A stretch of DNA of 64,000 nucleotides from Limnanthes douglasii subsp. nivea (GCA_036936605.1 JAUPFV010000005.1:55200742-55264741), one strand, 5' to 3'; numbered from the stretch's first letter, positions 1 to 12,909 are shown. Numbers and translations: made by a program. Notes: generated by a model not told the origin, from the letters alone.

Positions 1-588
1 CTAAAAAATCATACGGTCACAAATTAGAATACATAAAAAAAGGAAACGGGTTTAGTATTAAAATTCAAATGCAATTGGAAATTTTGTTTGTTATACAGAA
101 CACTAATAATCTGCCATATGGAAACAATCTTTAAAGTTACAAACACACAGTGGAAATTGATTGGAGATAAATACAATAAGGCATCTCTAACCTTGTAGTA
201 ATGCGCTCAACACATCCATATACTATATAATGTTTAAAATTTTAAGGTGTACTGAATATTACAAGAACATTCATTAAAAAGAATTTTATCAACCGGAAGA
301 GGAACTTCCTTTTTAGGACGACGCGACCTGTTCGCAGCCGCGAAAGCATCACCCAACACTAACTCATGACTACCTATTAAAGTTACAAGAAAGTATTTAT
401 GTGAATTTCCACTTATAAGGATAAGACTGCAGTTAGAAACGAAATTGATTTTAGATCCTAAGTCCTAAGATACATAAAGTAATGTTGAGCCTGAGAAATA
501 AAAAAGGACTCATGAAAACATTTTGTGCTTTTCCTAAACCATATATTAATCTAACCAGACACACTACACCAGAGAAACACAATAAATA
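1..588. other. No gene recognised
   Basis: AT-rich intergenic DNA. The short open frames here have no recognisable domain. About 200-265 resembles 7,850-7,910 (CATCCATATA followed by TTTAAAATTTTA), so it may be remnant repeat sequence. Confidence 0.5.
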
Positions 589-808
589 TGTTGGGAATAC
601 GGGGTCCGGTCCGCATATTCCGTAAGAACACAACCATTTTCAACACTAGTATGATATTGTCCGCTTTGGCACCCGAAAGGTCTCACGGTTTTGCATTTGG
701 TACACTAGAAAAAGGCCTTATAACTGAGGTATGTTCTTACTTATATACCACTGATCCTTCACATGTTTAACCGATGTGGGATGTGAGACTTTGGTCGCCA
801 TCCTAACA
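589..808 (-). mobile_element. Solo LTR of a TRIM-type retroelement
   Basis: The segment begins TGTTGGGAAT and ends TCCTAACA. It matches the right-hand LTR of the complete TRIM at 19,221-19,458 along its whole length, including the shared blocks ATGATATTGTCCGCTTTGG and AACCGATGTGGGATGTG. No PBS or internal region is attached, so this looks like a solo LTR left by LTR-LTR recombination. The flanks AAATA (584-588) and AAACA (809-813) may be a target-site duplication with one mismatch. Strand is inferred from the complete copy. Confidence 0.8.
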
Positions 809-1429
809 AAACATAGAACAAAAATGAAATTGTAGATTTATGATTTAGACAATTACTTACCGGTACTAAACTAACCACATTTCAATTGCACCGTCCAACT
901 TTGGATATAATTTCTCATCAAAACACAGTAAAGAAAGACAAACAAAATATAAAATACAATAAACAACACACAGATGCTTTAGTTAAGAACAAAAATGAAC
1001 CCTAAACTTTGTAATTCAGCCTACTTTACATAAACCCTAAACCCCTCTAATCCTTTTCTATTTAAGATCCAAAGCTTGCTTCTCTCTTTTTCGGTCTCAA
1101 AATGAGACTTGCATAACATGGAAAAATTAATTTGGATGTACCTGAGCCAGAGTCAGCCTCTTTCTGTATGATCTTCTGCTTTTTTGGGTTTCTTTCTTGT
1201 TCCTGATTCTTGATTCTTATTCTTGATTCTTGACGTTGTCTCCATCAACTCCTTTTCTGGCATTGTTCGTCCATGAATTCGTTTACTGGTGTTGTACGTG
1301 ATTTGCTAAAGCAATAAACGAGCTTCCATTTCATGGCTGATCCCATGCATAAAATCATTCGAAATCGGTCGTCGATCGTCACGATACCACAAAAATTTAT
1401 ATCGTCTTTCTTTAGACTATACTCCTCGA
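809..1429. other. No gene recognised
   Basis: AT-rich spacer between the solo LTR and the RING pseudogene. It contains two short ACCCTAAAC-like motifs near 995-1,035 but no telomere-type array. Nothing else can be supported. Confidence 0.4.
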
Positions 1430-2061
1430 TCAGAACGAGGAAAAATCGCAAATTTACACAAAGGATAAACATGTCTGATCTCCAACATTTAGTGACACAA
1501 TCAACGTGAAATAAGTGAAAACATGACATCTTAATACGTTTCGACGTGAAATAAGTGAAAACATGACATCTTAATCAGTTTCGTTCCTTCTTTGAATTCA
1601 TCTATGCATATCACACACGACTTTTCATGGTTGATCTCGAAACATGGCTGATCTCTAACCATTTAGTGACACAATCAACGTCAAATAAGTGAAAACATGG
1701 CATCTTAATCAGTTCCGTTCCTTCTTTGAATTCATCCATGCATATCACACACGACTTTTTATTATTAATGCAGCTAACATTGAATATAAATTTTTCGAGT
1801 TTCTCCGGGTACATCAGCTGGGATAGTCTTAGGAGCTGAAGACGGAACCAAATGAGTTAGGATCCATTCTTCTGCAAATCGAGCAAACTCAGGAGTCTCG
1901 CTGTAATGAAATTCTCTTACAATGAAAGTATCAAGGTGAACCGCAATGGAATCCGTTGATCCACTATAGTCTTCTATGAGAATCTTCAAAATTCGAATCA
2001 CGTAATACTTGATCCGAGAGGCTTCTTCCCGCAATCTGTTTGGACTGAAGCAAGTACCCAT
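1430..2061 (-). pseudogene. RING-H2 finger E3 ubiquitin ligase-like pseudogene with internally duplicated RING
   Basis: The minus strand encodes a RING-H2-like zinc finger, a fold typical of E3 ubiquitin ligases. An ATG at 2,061 (MGTCFSPNRLREEAS) opens about 85 codons with the block REFHYSETPEFARFAEEW. A frameshift near 1,800 leads into CVICMDEF and PCFHLFDVDCVTKWLE, where the ring histidine of FHVDC has become Asp. The second half is duplicated at about 1,430-1,625. There CFHLFHVDCVTK is intact, but the closing C-P-L-C pair reads Y-P-L-C and is out of frame. A 32-bp unit containing AAGTGAAAACATGACATCTTAAT is repeated at about 1,500-1,580. Related copies lie at 4,960-5,200 and 29,345-29,790. 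The frameshifts and lost ligands indicate a pseudogene. Confidence 0.75.
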
Positions 2062-2099
2062 ATTATCCTTGAAATTTCTAGAATAGATCACAAACCTGT

Positions 2100-3516
2100 T
2101 TATAAAACCGGGTAATCTGATACGGGTTCAAGAACGAGACAACGAGTCAAATGGAATGTTAAACAAGAATCAGCTTGCTTTTCAATTTGACATCTTCTCA
2201 AGAGAAGACTAAAACACCAAAGAGAATTTTAGGTAAGATTACGGTTAAAAAAATGTATTTATCTTCTTGCCCAAATTACGAATTGAAAAGAAAAAAAATT
2301 AGTCAAGAAAAAGTTAAGCTCTGAATTTGTTATCAAATTTTGTTAAAAGGTTTGAAATTCGATTTATAGACTATTTGTTAGTGGTTTTGGTTTTATTCTA
2401 GTTTATTTTAAAAAGATCATCCACAATATTCTTTGTTGTCTAGATATAATTATTAGATTTTAAAAATAAGTTTGTCATATAATATATATTAAAAAAAATT
2501 ATAATATGTTAGGATATTTTTTAAAAATAAGTTTGTTACATAATTTATATTGAAAAAAAAGATTTATTTATTTGAATTTATTAGGATATTTTCAAAAATA
2601 TAGCTGTTACATGCATGTTAAAATATTTTTGATTGGATTTATTGGATAAAGTTGTAAGAGTTTGGATTATAAGCATAGGATAGAGTTGTATGAATCAATC
2701 TTTTAAATTTCGTCTCTTTGTCGATTTAATATTTTTAAGTCAAAATTTGAATTTATTTTTAATTGGTTAAAACACAAATCTATATCAACTTAAACTTATA
2801 AATAAATATATGCATATATAATAAAAAATTGAAAAAAATCAAAATTTAAAAGAATTATTTGTTATTTTTCTAACCAAGTGTGTATTTGGCTGGGAACTAT
2901 TAGGAGTAGTATAACTAAGAAAAAGGAAACGAGAGATGAACTTTTCTGAACAATTTTAGAAAGAGGAATTATTTGGGTAATGGATACATTTAATTAAATG
3001 ATTAGTTGGAAACCAATTTTCACTTTTGGTGCTGATCTTTTCGGTTACTCCAGATTATTTGGTCGGAAGATTTATCGGATTATTCACCTTATGCAATTTT
3101 ACGTTATTTTTTTAGGCTCTAATTTTGTAACGGTAATTTTCCAATCACTAATCGACTTCAGTTCTTTTTCTGACCTCCGATGGATTCTGAGGCTTCTTGG
3201 CCAGAATATTTTATTAGTCTTCTTCCCTCATTTTCTATGAAACAAGTTCAAGCAGATTCATTTTGTCTTGACTTTGATTTTTGTGGTTCAGATTTTCTCG
3301 TTGGCGTAAAATTTGGATGTGTTTTTGGGCTTGAAACAATATATAGACTCAGCGTTATAGTTTTCTAGGCATTCGTGGTAAATGATGCGAGTTGTCTGGA
3401 TGAGGATGCGAATTGTTTGATTTTTTAATGTGTAGAAGATGCGAGTTGTTTGATTTATATTCTATATATGAACATGAGAGTTTAGTGTACTTTACGAATG
3501 CGAGTTGTGTTTTGTT
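2100..3516. other. AT-rich intergenic stretch, no gene supported
   Basis: Long A/T runs with phrases such as AAAAATAAGTTTGT repeated near 2,461-2,530. Open frames at 2,998-3,368 encode low-complexity Phe/Leu/Ile-rich peptides with no recognisable domain. I do not call them genes. It may be the 5' flank of the repeat block that follows. Confidence 0.4.
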
Positions 3517-3935
3517 GATAATGTGAGTTCTTTTGCTGATTAAATTAGAACGTAAGAGTTGTGTACATTATCGCGTGTTATTTGTATAGTATTCACAATG
3601 CGAGTTGTCTACATCACATCGAGAACGTAAGAGTTGTAATGATAACGTTGATAATGCCACTTCTTTTTCTTATTAAATTAGAACTTGAGAGTTGGGTAAA
3701 TTATTGCGTGTTTTTTGTATAGTATTGACAATACGAGTTGTGTACATCAAATCGAAAACGTGAGAGTTGTATTGATAATGTTGATAATGCGAGCTATTTG
3801 CTTATTAAATTAAAACTTGAGAGTTGTGTACATTATTGTGTGTCCTCAATATAATATTCAGAATGATACTTGTGTATATTATATTGAGAACGTGAGAGTT
3901 GTATTGATTATGTTGATAATGTGAGTTCTTTGGGT
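3517..3935. repeat. Tandem repeat, 133-bp unit, three copies plus a partial copy
   Basis: Units start at 3,517, 3,650, 3,783 and 3,915, each opening with GATAATG. They share TATTAAATTA, GAGAGTTG, GTACATTAT, TATAGTATT and the closing GTTGATAATG. Each unit contains two or three GCGAGTTGT or GAGAGTTGT words. The same GATGCGAGTTGT word is scattered upstream (3,380-3,510), suggesting older degraded units. Confidence 0.85.
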
Positions 3936-4129
3936 TATCGTATAAGCGATTTCTTCTGTGACTTAACTAAACGAGCTGTTTTGTGCAAGTTGTGTTTATT
4001 ATTAAATAACCTATTTGTATTTTTATGCCACATGACTGCTTTATTATTGTTCAATGTACGATAAGGAATGTCTAAACCACGACTTTGTATTTTCAAACAT
4101 AGTCACCAAGCTATATCCTTTCACGGAGT

Positions 4130-4555
4130 TTGAAAACTTTCAAAGCTCAAGAGTACGTGGAAAACAGATGTGAGGAGCTGGTCAAAGGTAACTACATTAT
4201 TACCTACTCCTTCAATGATCACAAAAATTGTTTCTTTAATAATGAGAAAGATTTTGTTGGTTTAGATTTATATCTTACTTTGGAGAGTTTAAAACGCGTT
4301 AGTTTTGTCGTTAAACAAAAAATCCTTGATAAAGGTTCTGGTGATAAGGGTTTAGATCAACGGCGTAAGCAGTCTAGCATAAGTTTGGTAGAACCCTCTC
4401 ATAATCAACTAAATAATGGGGAGAGTAGTAATGGTTTAGTTAATTATGATCAGAGAAAAAAAAAACAACTTGCTACTAGTGGTTGGGTTGATGTTATCAC
4501 AAGGGTTGGTCAAGCTTTTGAAAAAGATGTTGCAACTTTAAGGTTATCTTTATGA
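4130..4555 (+). other. Unidentified open frame, about 141 codons
   Basis: This is one of the few longer open frames outside recognised transposons. Its nominal start is TTG, so the true start, if any, is elsewhere or in an upstream exon. The product is hydrophilic and rich in Lys, Asp, Ser and Asn, with no signal peptide or membrane segment. Segments include DFVGLDLYLTLESLKR, a polar middle (SHNQLNNGESSNG) and a C-terminus ending DVATLRLSL. I do not recognise the family. It lies just after the 133-bp tandem repeat, so it may be the end of an unidentified transposable element or a captured exon. Confidence 0.3.
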
Positions 4556-4959
4556 TGATATCCTTTAGAGCGTGGTTTTTCTTTCAAATACATGCACAAC
4601 ACATCAAACAATCACTTCTTATTGTGAAAATAAAGTCTTAAGCGAATGTAAATTGAGACTTTATGCATCAGTTGATTCCAGCACCGACTTAGTAATTATT
4701 AAGCGGCATGTTGCGTGCCATACTTGCAGCCCTGTTTTCTCCTAAAAACGTAAGAGACATATGTATTTGACATCAGATTTGATTGCGGAGGAAATTCATG
4801 ATTCTACCCGGACATGTCATTCGTTGATAGCCAAAACCATACAATCATCTGTCAAACAGTTATCGCACAATATCTGAATTCAAGAAACAATACTATACTA
4901 TCAATTTACATATCTCATTACGAAAATAGTACTGCCCACTCCAATTACACATCCGAAAA

Positions 4960-5200
4960 TGAAAAAAAAAACTATTCTCTTTAATCAGAACGATAAGAAC
5001 TCGCAAATCTACACAAAGGACAAACATGAATGGTCTCCAACCATTTAGTGACGCAATCGACGTGAAATTTAGTTGAAGTATGGAATCTTAATGAGTTATG
5101 TTCCTTTTTTGAAATCATCTATGCATATCACACACGACTTTTCATCATCAATGTTGTTAACATTGAATATAATTTTTTTGAGCTTTTCGACATGAAAACA
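4960..5200 (-). pseudogene. RING-H2 finger pseudogene fragment (second copy)
   Basis: Minus-strand translation gives KSCVICIDDFKKGT, a stop, then a degraded Y-F-N where the family has C-F-H. After a frameshift it gives HVDCVTKWLETIHVCPLCRF and a stop. The closing C-P-L-C-R-F is canonical for a RING finger and shows the ancestral ending of this family, which is damaged in the other copies. The downstream flank (about 4,890-4,960: CTATACTATCAATTTAC and TACGAAAATA) matches 29,222-29,290, so the copies share 3' non-coding sequence as well. It is non-functional because of stop codons and a frameshift. Confidence 0.75.
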
Positions 5201-6244
5201 ACAAACTTGAGCTTAAAAACCGAACGATATCAGATGGTATTAAAATGGTGTTATATGAAAGAAACATGGAATTAGCCATAAATATTATAACAAGATTTAT
5301 GGTTCTACATAACCATCTAAGAACGACGATAAATGAAACACTCTTTGTATTTTTTTATAGAGTAAATCAATTTTCTCAACAACAAAAATTATGACTTTCT
5401 ACATAATCTATACTCATGAAGAATGAAATGACTTGGACTTATGACAAGATAAACTTGATATAATTGAAGAAAGTTTTAAAAACCTATATTTGGCCAGAGC
5501 ACTATAAAAATATGGTGCACAGTGGTTATAATTCTAAAGTTCGGTTCAGAAGCTTTGATGCATGAGATAAAGTCTTGAGAAAGGTATTCATTCGTATTAA
5601 AGAAAAGAGTCTCGTCAAGCTAGCCCCAAATTGAGAAGGCTCTTCTACATTAAAATCAAAATTGCAGATGTGAACATATAAGTTGATGGATAAAGAAGAA
5701 AAAAGGCTTCAACATCCATGAAATATAGAGCATCCGAAGCTTTACCATCTTCCATAAGCTTCGATCACTTATTTATTAATTGTTTTTTTATATATATTGT
5801 ATTGAGTTGTTAGTTAGGGTGTACTATTACCTTACTTGATGGCACAATTAAGATAATTATGAGGCTTATACAATTAATAAAATATATTTTTTTCCAAAAT
5901 AGAATGTGTTATTTCAATTTATTATTAAGTATACGTGTAAAATAATATTCAACAATAATTTTCAATGCTTCAAAGAAAGCTACATAACAAATATAAAAAT
6001 AATAATTAGTAAGATGAAATATATTCTTCAGCCGCTTCATAAATTCAACATCCCTAAAAAATCAAATGATAAGTATGAGATATAATGTAATATTCAACAC
6101 TTATAGGGATTCAACTTCCCTAAAAATGAATAAATGATAAGTTTGAGATGAAATTAGTCTTCAACGTCTTTAGGGATTCAATATTCCTCAAAGTAAATGT
6201 AGGCTTCAACTTGTTATGAATGAGTCGAATAGTGCATTAACAGT
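5201..6244. other. No gene; degenerate short repeats
   Basis: AT-rich DNA. Around 6,035-6,190 a unit of about 68 bp (AAATGATAAGT, then GAGAT, then ATTCAAC and CCTAAAAA) is repeated two to three times. No coding signal was recognised. Confidence 0.4.
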
Positions 6245-6410
6245 GTACTGTTTCCGGCAATACAAATAAGTTTTGTGATAGTATCATTGTTAGTCTTCTG
6301 GTATGAGCCCATTAGGCCCATTATCTGGTAAGTTTTATTTATTCCCTATAAATAGACTACTAGGACTACACAAAACACAATCTGAAATCTGTAACGCTGT
6401 GTTCGTTTCA
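6245..6410 (+). mobile_element. Copia-type LTR fragment
   Basis: This matches the LTRs at 23,917-24,265 and 12,924-13,352. Shared blocks are GAGCCCATTAGGCCCATTATCTGG, followed by a TATA-type promoter word (CCCTATAAATAGACTACTAGG) and CTACACAAAA. Only the central part containing the promoter is recognisable. No gag follows; a gypsy remnant follows instead, so this is a truncated or recombined LTR. Confidence 0.65.
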
Positions 6411-6599
6411 GTTTGTCCTTTATTTGTGTTATGACTCACCAAATGCCCCTAAGGCATTCACTCTATAATGGGAACACCAATCCAGTTTAAGCACTACCTA
6501 AAGTTTTGAACCGATACTGCATTGGTCATTATAATCACCATTGTAAATAATCAAGCTGAATATTATTCCATATTGGCAGAAATATATTTAGCACATACA

Positions 6600-7690
6600 T
6601 GTTAAGCAAGCTTAAGCGGAGTATGAGGCGAAGCAAGATAATATGAGAAGGTATTTGGAAGTGGTGAAACAAATTAAAAATCAATTTGATAAGTTTGTAC
6701 GAGCAAATGACTTGCCAAAATATAAGTACACATTTGTTAGCTAAATTAAGATGTTTGGAAGATACCTCTAGTTGTTCTCCAAGATAATCCAACAATTACA
6801 GGTGAAGTTGAAATTTCAAGGGTATTTTGGGTGAAGAGCTTGAGGATTGGGTCAATTTTTTTTTTGTTGATGAATCAAGTAGTACCACAAGAAAAAACTC
6901 AATCCCAAACATTGAGTTTACATGCTACAAAATATGTAATTATTGACGACGTACTTTATCGAAAGCGTACTACAAGTCCACTTGCATGGTGCTTAGGTAA
7001 ATAAGAAGCTTCATTCATTTAAGTTATTTTTATAAGGGTATTTTAGGAAATTATTATGGATATAAAAGATTAATTAGACGGTTTCTTTTAGCTGGATATT
7101 ATTGGCTTATATTAGTCGTGGATGGTAAAACTATGGTGTAGAATTGTGATTCATATCAATGTTCAACAAATACAACTCATTTACAAGGTGGAATGCTTGG
7201 ATCAAATAATTTTCTTTTCCTAGTTTGATAGATGAGGTATTACCTTAATGGGTCCATTACAAATGATTGGAAGGCGATAAGTAAAAACGAAGCCTTTGAT
7301 CTTATAAATTTTGTGAATTTCTTCAAACTAGTATTTTGAATTGTTACTGGACAACAATGACACTTATGCATGATAATGCATCTCAATTTTAAAATGACGC
7401 AGTTACAATATTATTTCATATATATAACTTAAAACTATACTTTTCTATTCCATATTATCTACAAGATGATGGACAATTGAAATTTACTTACCAAACATTT
7501 TAAGTGGTATTAAATGAAAACTTATGATTGATAAAGGAAAGTGATATAATTTTTTTCATGAAGTGTTATGAACATACGAAACTACTTCTAAAATGTATGT
7601 TACTTTCTTTAGTTTACGGAATGAAAGTTATTGTTCTGGCTGAGGTATTAAGTCATAATCATCAAATTCGGTTTTATTCACCATAGAAAA
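6600..7690 (+). pseudogene. Ty3/gypsy RNase H-integrase remnant
   Basis: Translation with frame changes reads as the end of a Tat-type pol. First is the RNase H C-terminus and linker (EAKQDNMRRYLEVVKQIKNQF, about 6,620-6,700). Then comes the pre-integrase zinc-finger region (LYRKRTTSPLAWCL, RRFLLAGYYW, NCDSYQCSTN; 6,945-7,170). The integrase core follows, with the region equivalent to TDNGTQF very degraded near 7,345-7,390. Next are SIPYYLQDDGQLK and the family's SLVYGM signature (7,440-7,640). Stops and frameshifts are frequent, so it is dead. gag, protease and RT are absent locally. Confidence 0.7.
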
Positions 7691-9229
7691 ATGATAATGA
7701 AAAATGAAAAGTGAACAAGCTCACAGAAGAAAATGTATTAAGGAACATAAGATATGAATACATGGAAATTTTCTCTAAATTTGGAGGGGACACATCCAAT
7801 TGTATGAAAAAGGAACCATTGGGACTATAGATAAGCTTATATGAATGACAGTGCTTTGAAACATCCATATAATGTAAAATATTTAAAATTTTATATGTGT
7901 TTTGGTGTACTCCTTTTCCCACCTAATGGCGTGGGGGGTTTGTTAACGATATTTTAATACAATTTATTGTGTCATTAAATAATTTTCCAAACAAGCCAAC
8001 CATATCTCCAACGATTTTATAGTTCTTACAATTTGAATTTAAGTTAAGGATCTATAAAATCAAATGTCACGCAATAATAATATTATGGGTGTAGTTCGAC
8101 GACATGTTCAAACTAAGCAAGAAAAGCATACAATGGATAAATTTTACTTTCTATAAAAATAAATTTGTGGGATATTTATAATTAATAAGTAATATAAATT
8201 CAGGTCAAACCAACGATCCATAAAATTAAATATTACACATAATAGTAAAATGAATTAAAATCAACTCAAATGATTTGAAATATCAAAATACTATTTAATA
8301 AAAATAATTGTAGTCTTAGCAAAATAATTACAAATCAAGCTAAGAATCCATGTTTCAAAAGCTACGCACCGCAGGCTATAAATATTAGACAATAAATTCT
8401 CTGATTATAAGTCAAAACAAAGAGAGTGAGATTATAAGCCAATTAGATTAAGCAATAAAGGTTTAGAAATAAATTTATAATAAAATTGTTGTAGACAAAG
8501 TAAAGTCTTACGAGATCAATATATGTATGAGCAAAAAAAAGGATAAACACTAAATCTATTTGTCATCAAAAATATATAAAGGTATAAGGTAAATAATTTA
8601 TGTAACAAAAATATCATATTAAAATCTAATAAATCAATATGAAACAATATATAAAATTCACTGACATGTGATGCATGTAAATAAGTAGATTAAAAAAATG
8701 CATAACCAAAAATTAAGTCCCAAAAGTTATAAAGCAACGATGTATGTCAAAGAAGTACTAGCGGTTCATAAAAATAAATAAATAAACATAAAAAAGGTTC
8801 ATATACAACCCAGATTATTTTTTTAGATAACACGAGCAAGGAATTTAAAAGCAAGAAAATTAAGTCTAATTATCTTGTTTTGTGTTGCATTGTTAGAAAA
8901 TTAAGCCCAATTATCTAAGAGGTTGAATATTAGTTTTATTAATTGTTACATCAATTTCTGCTTATCTTACTTCAAGAATTCATAAAAAAAATTAATGATA
9001 ATGTTCTTTCTCCATGACTACTATATTTTCCTTCAAGGGACTCATTCTTGTTCCAAAAGTAAATGACAAAGTGGGCCTTATGGGGTGAGCTTTACAAATT
9101 GAATAATATTATGGGGTGTGTTAGACGATTTAGGTTTAATATTTATCATTTTATCTAAGTTTATGAAAGATTTCAGATCCTTATAAGAAATATTAGGTCT
9201 ATCATTATATGGAAAATAAAACTTACTAA
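7691..9229. other. No gene recognised
   Basis: AT-rich sequence downstream of the gypsy integrase remnant and upstream of the copia gag remnant. The first 230 bases may be decayed gypsy 3' sequence. I found neither an LTR for that element nor a 5' LTR for the copia element here. Open frames are shadows or low complexity. Confidence 0.4.
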
Positions 9230-12200
9230 GGCTAAAGTAGTTGAAATAAAGTTATCAACGTGTGAGGGAAACATTGATTTAAACCTTACAGTATGGTAAA
9301 AGATAATCACCTTACAAAATATTTGGAAACCCATATGAGAATAATTTAGCGACAAAGATGCAAGAATATGAGAAGCAAGATCTTCAAGAAATAACTTTAT
9401 ATTGGATTCCAATGAGTGTTAAGAACAACGTTCTTTGTGAGATTAGTGGTGAGAAGATTGTTATCTGCATATGGAAGAAGTTAAGAGAGCTTTACTCAAA
9501 ACAATCTGTCATGAATAAATGATACTTGAAGAAATGCTTCTATGATTTTAGACTAAAAGAAGATATGTACATAACTAAAAAATTTGATAATTTCAAATCA
9601 ATTATTATGAATCTGAAGAATATATCATTCGAGATGATGATCGAGCCTTATATATTTTGAGATCGTTATCAAATACATATGAGAATTATGTGGATACCGT
9701 CATGTATGTTAAGGACAAGTTATCTCCGGCGGATGCAAAATATGCGCTTAAATCAAAGAGTTGGGACAGTTGCAGCTAGATAATCAGGCGAAAAGAGAAG
9801 GTATTATGACTAGGTAAGATCTATTAACAACGTAAGTTCTTAAAAAAGAATAATCAGATGTCTAAAACAGGAGCAAAGACCTCAAATTTGTACAATAGCG
9901 GTGAGCAAGGTCATTACAAAAGAGATTATGTGAAGCTGAAACGTAAGAATAGAAATTAAAAGTAAAATGTTACGAACTTAACAAAAAGTGTAAATGATTC
10001 TAATAAAAAAGAAAATATTGATACGTGAGATATGTTTTTTGTGAGTTTAGAATGTCAGAAAAGATCTTAGGTACTCAATACTAATGTTATGTACCACATG
10101 TGTTAGTTCAAGTAATGGTTCGATACTTATAATTTAATGTAGGTTATTGTTTATTATTTATTTCCTGTTGGTGGCATCAATAACGTCAGGATCAGAACAT
10201 TCGATGGTACTGTCAGAATCATGATGTGTTGGCATGTTTATGGGTTGAAGAGAACCCTGATATATTTTGCGAAACTAGACTCTCGGGGTTACAATTATCA
10301 TACAGACGATGGTCTAATAAAGGTGACAAAAGGTTTGATGGTGTGTGTGAAAGATAGTTTGCAAAATGGACTTCACATTCTCCAATAACTATTATTATGG
10401 GCGATGTTGGAGTAGCATTATCAAAGAGTAATAGTCAAGATCGACATGATCAGAATTAGTTGTAGCATTGGCGTTTCGGTCACATAAGTGAAAGAGGATT
10501 GGATGTTTTGGGAATTATAGATTTGTTGAAAATATATAAAATAGAGTCATTAAGGTTTTGTGAATACTGTGTGTTTGATAACCAAATCTGAGGTATATTT
10601 AACATTTGTCAAATGGATGAAGATGATTGAGAATCGGAAATGAAAAAAGATCAAATGTCTTATGACAAATTCTTGGTTAGAGTTTTATAGTCGTGAGTTT
10701 AATGAGTTCTGTGATACTTAGGGAATAATGTGGCATTGCACTTGTTCTAGAATACCACAATAGAATAAGATCATAAAAATGAACATAATACTTTGTGACA
10801 AGGCATAAAGTGTGATCTTATATTCTGGTGTGTGAAAATATTTTTGTGTTGAAGCTATCAATACAACATGTTACATGGTTAAACGGTCTTCATCAACGAC
10901 TTGATTGTAAAACTCATTTTCGAGGGAAAAGAGGTACATATTTCTAGCCTATGCTACCAGAGTGAATGGATATAGGTTATCTTGTACTGCTTCAAATTTT
11001 TCAGGTTTTTGTATTAATAGGGATGTGATTTTTTATGACTCTGCTTTGTTAGACAATCATAAATATATAAGGGAAATGGTCGAATCCGGATCAGTTGTGA
11101 GTAAATAGGTAGAACTTGAAGTAGAATTAGTTTCTAGTAAGTTCAATAATCGAAAGATTCTGAAGTTGATCCATAATCATAAAAGGAAGCATCGATAGTG
11201 ACGATGATGCGTCCGAACTAGAATAACAGCCTTATAGTATAGCATTGGGAAAATAAAGAAGAGATATTAGACCATCAAAATGGTATGCAAACCTAGTTGC
11301 ATATACTCTATCAGTTATGGAAGAAATTGAGATGCATGAACATAGTAGTTATAAAGAAGCTATAGTGAGTTCATAATTATATCAGTGGATCGATGCTAAG
11401 GCGGAATATATTGAATTTCTTTATAAGAATTATATATAGAAGATTGTTTATTTTCTTTAAAAAAAAGTATTAGGATCCATATGAGTATTCAACAAAAAAT
11501 AAGGTAATCTAGAGGTTGATGCACTTCGACTCAATGCAAGACTAGTCATTAAGGGTTTTACTCAAAGATAAAAAAATCGAATTCAATTAAGTGTACTCTT
11601 CAGTCGTGAAACATAGTTTGATTCGTGTTTTGTTAGCCATTATAACTTTTCAAAACTTAGATCTTGAGCATTTAGATGTGAAGACTACTTTTTATATGTT
11701 GAATTGAAGGAAATAATCTACATGAGACAACCAGAGGGATTTATCGAACCTAATATGAAGTACAGGGTTTGTCTGCTGAAACAATCATTGTATGATTTGA
11801 AACAGTCACCAAGGTAATGATACAAATGATTTGATACATTCAAGGTATCACCAAGGTTAATAACAAGTCCATATGATTAATTTGTGTATCATTATAATAT
11901 GTTACATAACTTTTATGTTTACTTTTTGTTATATGTGGATCTAATTATTATTGTTGCTTATAGTATGTCACACAATGTGAAGATAAATAAGTAACTTAGT
12001 ATCGAGTTTGAGATAAAAAATTTACATACGACAAAGAATATTCTTGGGATGGAGATTACCATGAACGGAAACGTATGATCATTACACTTGTCTTAATGAA
12101 GCTACACTGAGAAAATGGTACAATGATTCAACATATTTGATGCTAAGATAGTTAGCATCTCTTTTACCATTCATTTTAAGCTTTCTACAACAGGATCGAT

Positions 12201-12760
12201 CAAGGACGATGTTGAGTTGGAACAAATACCAAATATCCCATACTCAAGCACAACTGATAGTATCATATATGTGATGGTGGGCACACACCCTAATATTTCA
12301 CATGTGGCTAGAGTGGTCGGTAATTACATGGGATGCACTGGGAAAGAACACTAGTAGTTAGTGAAAGAGATATTTCAGTATCTTAAGAGTACTCTAAATG
12401 ATGGCTTGATTTTCAATAAAACCAATATTGGTGGATCGTTGGATGATATTGCAGGATCAATGGTTGGTTTTTTATTCTAATTTTACAAAGGATATGAATA
12501 AAAAGAGATTATTAACATGATATGTGTTTACTTTAGCTGACAGTGCGGTCAATTGGAAACAACGGTTACAAAAAAAAGAAAAAAAAATACATGGTTGTAA
12601 CTTAATAAGTTAATGAGGCAATATGGTTGCAAGGTTTGGTGGAAAATTTGAGCTTCGATATGACTGCAAAAAAGGTATGTATGATATTTAAAGCGCCATA
12701 CACCTTACATGAGACCTAATGTAGCACGAGCATACAAACCATATAGATATCAGGTATCAT
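9230..12760 (+). mobile_element. Decayed Ty1/copia retrotransposon (gag-pol)
   Basis: Translating across many stops recovers the copia order. gag is recognised at 9,440-9,560 (EISGEKIV, WKKLRELYSKQS, YDFRLKEDMY), and a broken CCHC knuckle lies near 9,900-9,940 (GEQGHYKRDYVK). The integrase C-terminal block is at 10,750-10,905, ending EAINTTCYMVKRS. RT carries IYMRQPEGFIEPN and QSLYDLKQSPR (11,715-11,815) and YVDL in place of YVDD near 11,935. RNase H is at 12,230-12,560 (STTDSIIYVMVGTHPNISH, YVFTLADSAVNWKQ). It is non-functional. The 3' PPT and LTR follow, but no 5' LTR was found. Confidence 0.8.
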
Positions 12761-12909
12761 TTTATCAATGATATAATATCAAATAAAATTGTTTATGTGA
12801 AGAAAGTGTCTACACACAATTATTCAACATATATAATGACCAAGGTAGTATCACTTTAGAAGTTTAGAGAGTGTCTAAACTAGACTTATGTTAACAGCAT
12901 CAATTGAAT

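Noticed and set aside
2998..3368. Two overlapping plus-strand frames of 60-80 codons
   Set aside because: Low-complexity Phe/Ile/Leu-rich peptides with no homology I recognise, no partner exons and AT-rich context.
3517..3935. Regular direct repeats resembling a CRISPR array
   Set aside because: There are no constant repeat/unique spacer pairs, the whole 133-bp unit repeats, and this is a plant genome.
7674..7922. 82-codon minus-strand frame
   Set aside because: Shadow of the end of a gypsy integrase remnant and its downstream sequence; hydrophobic low-complexity product.
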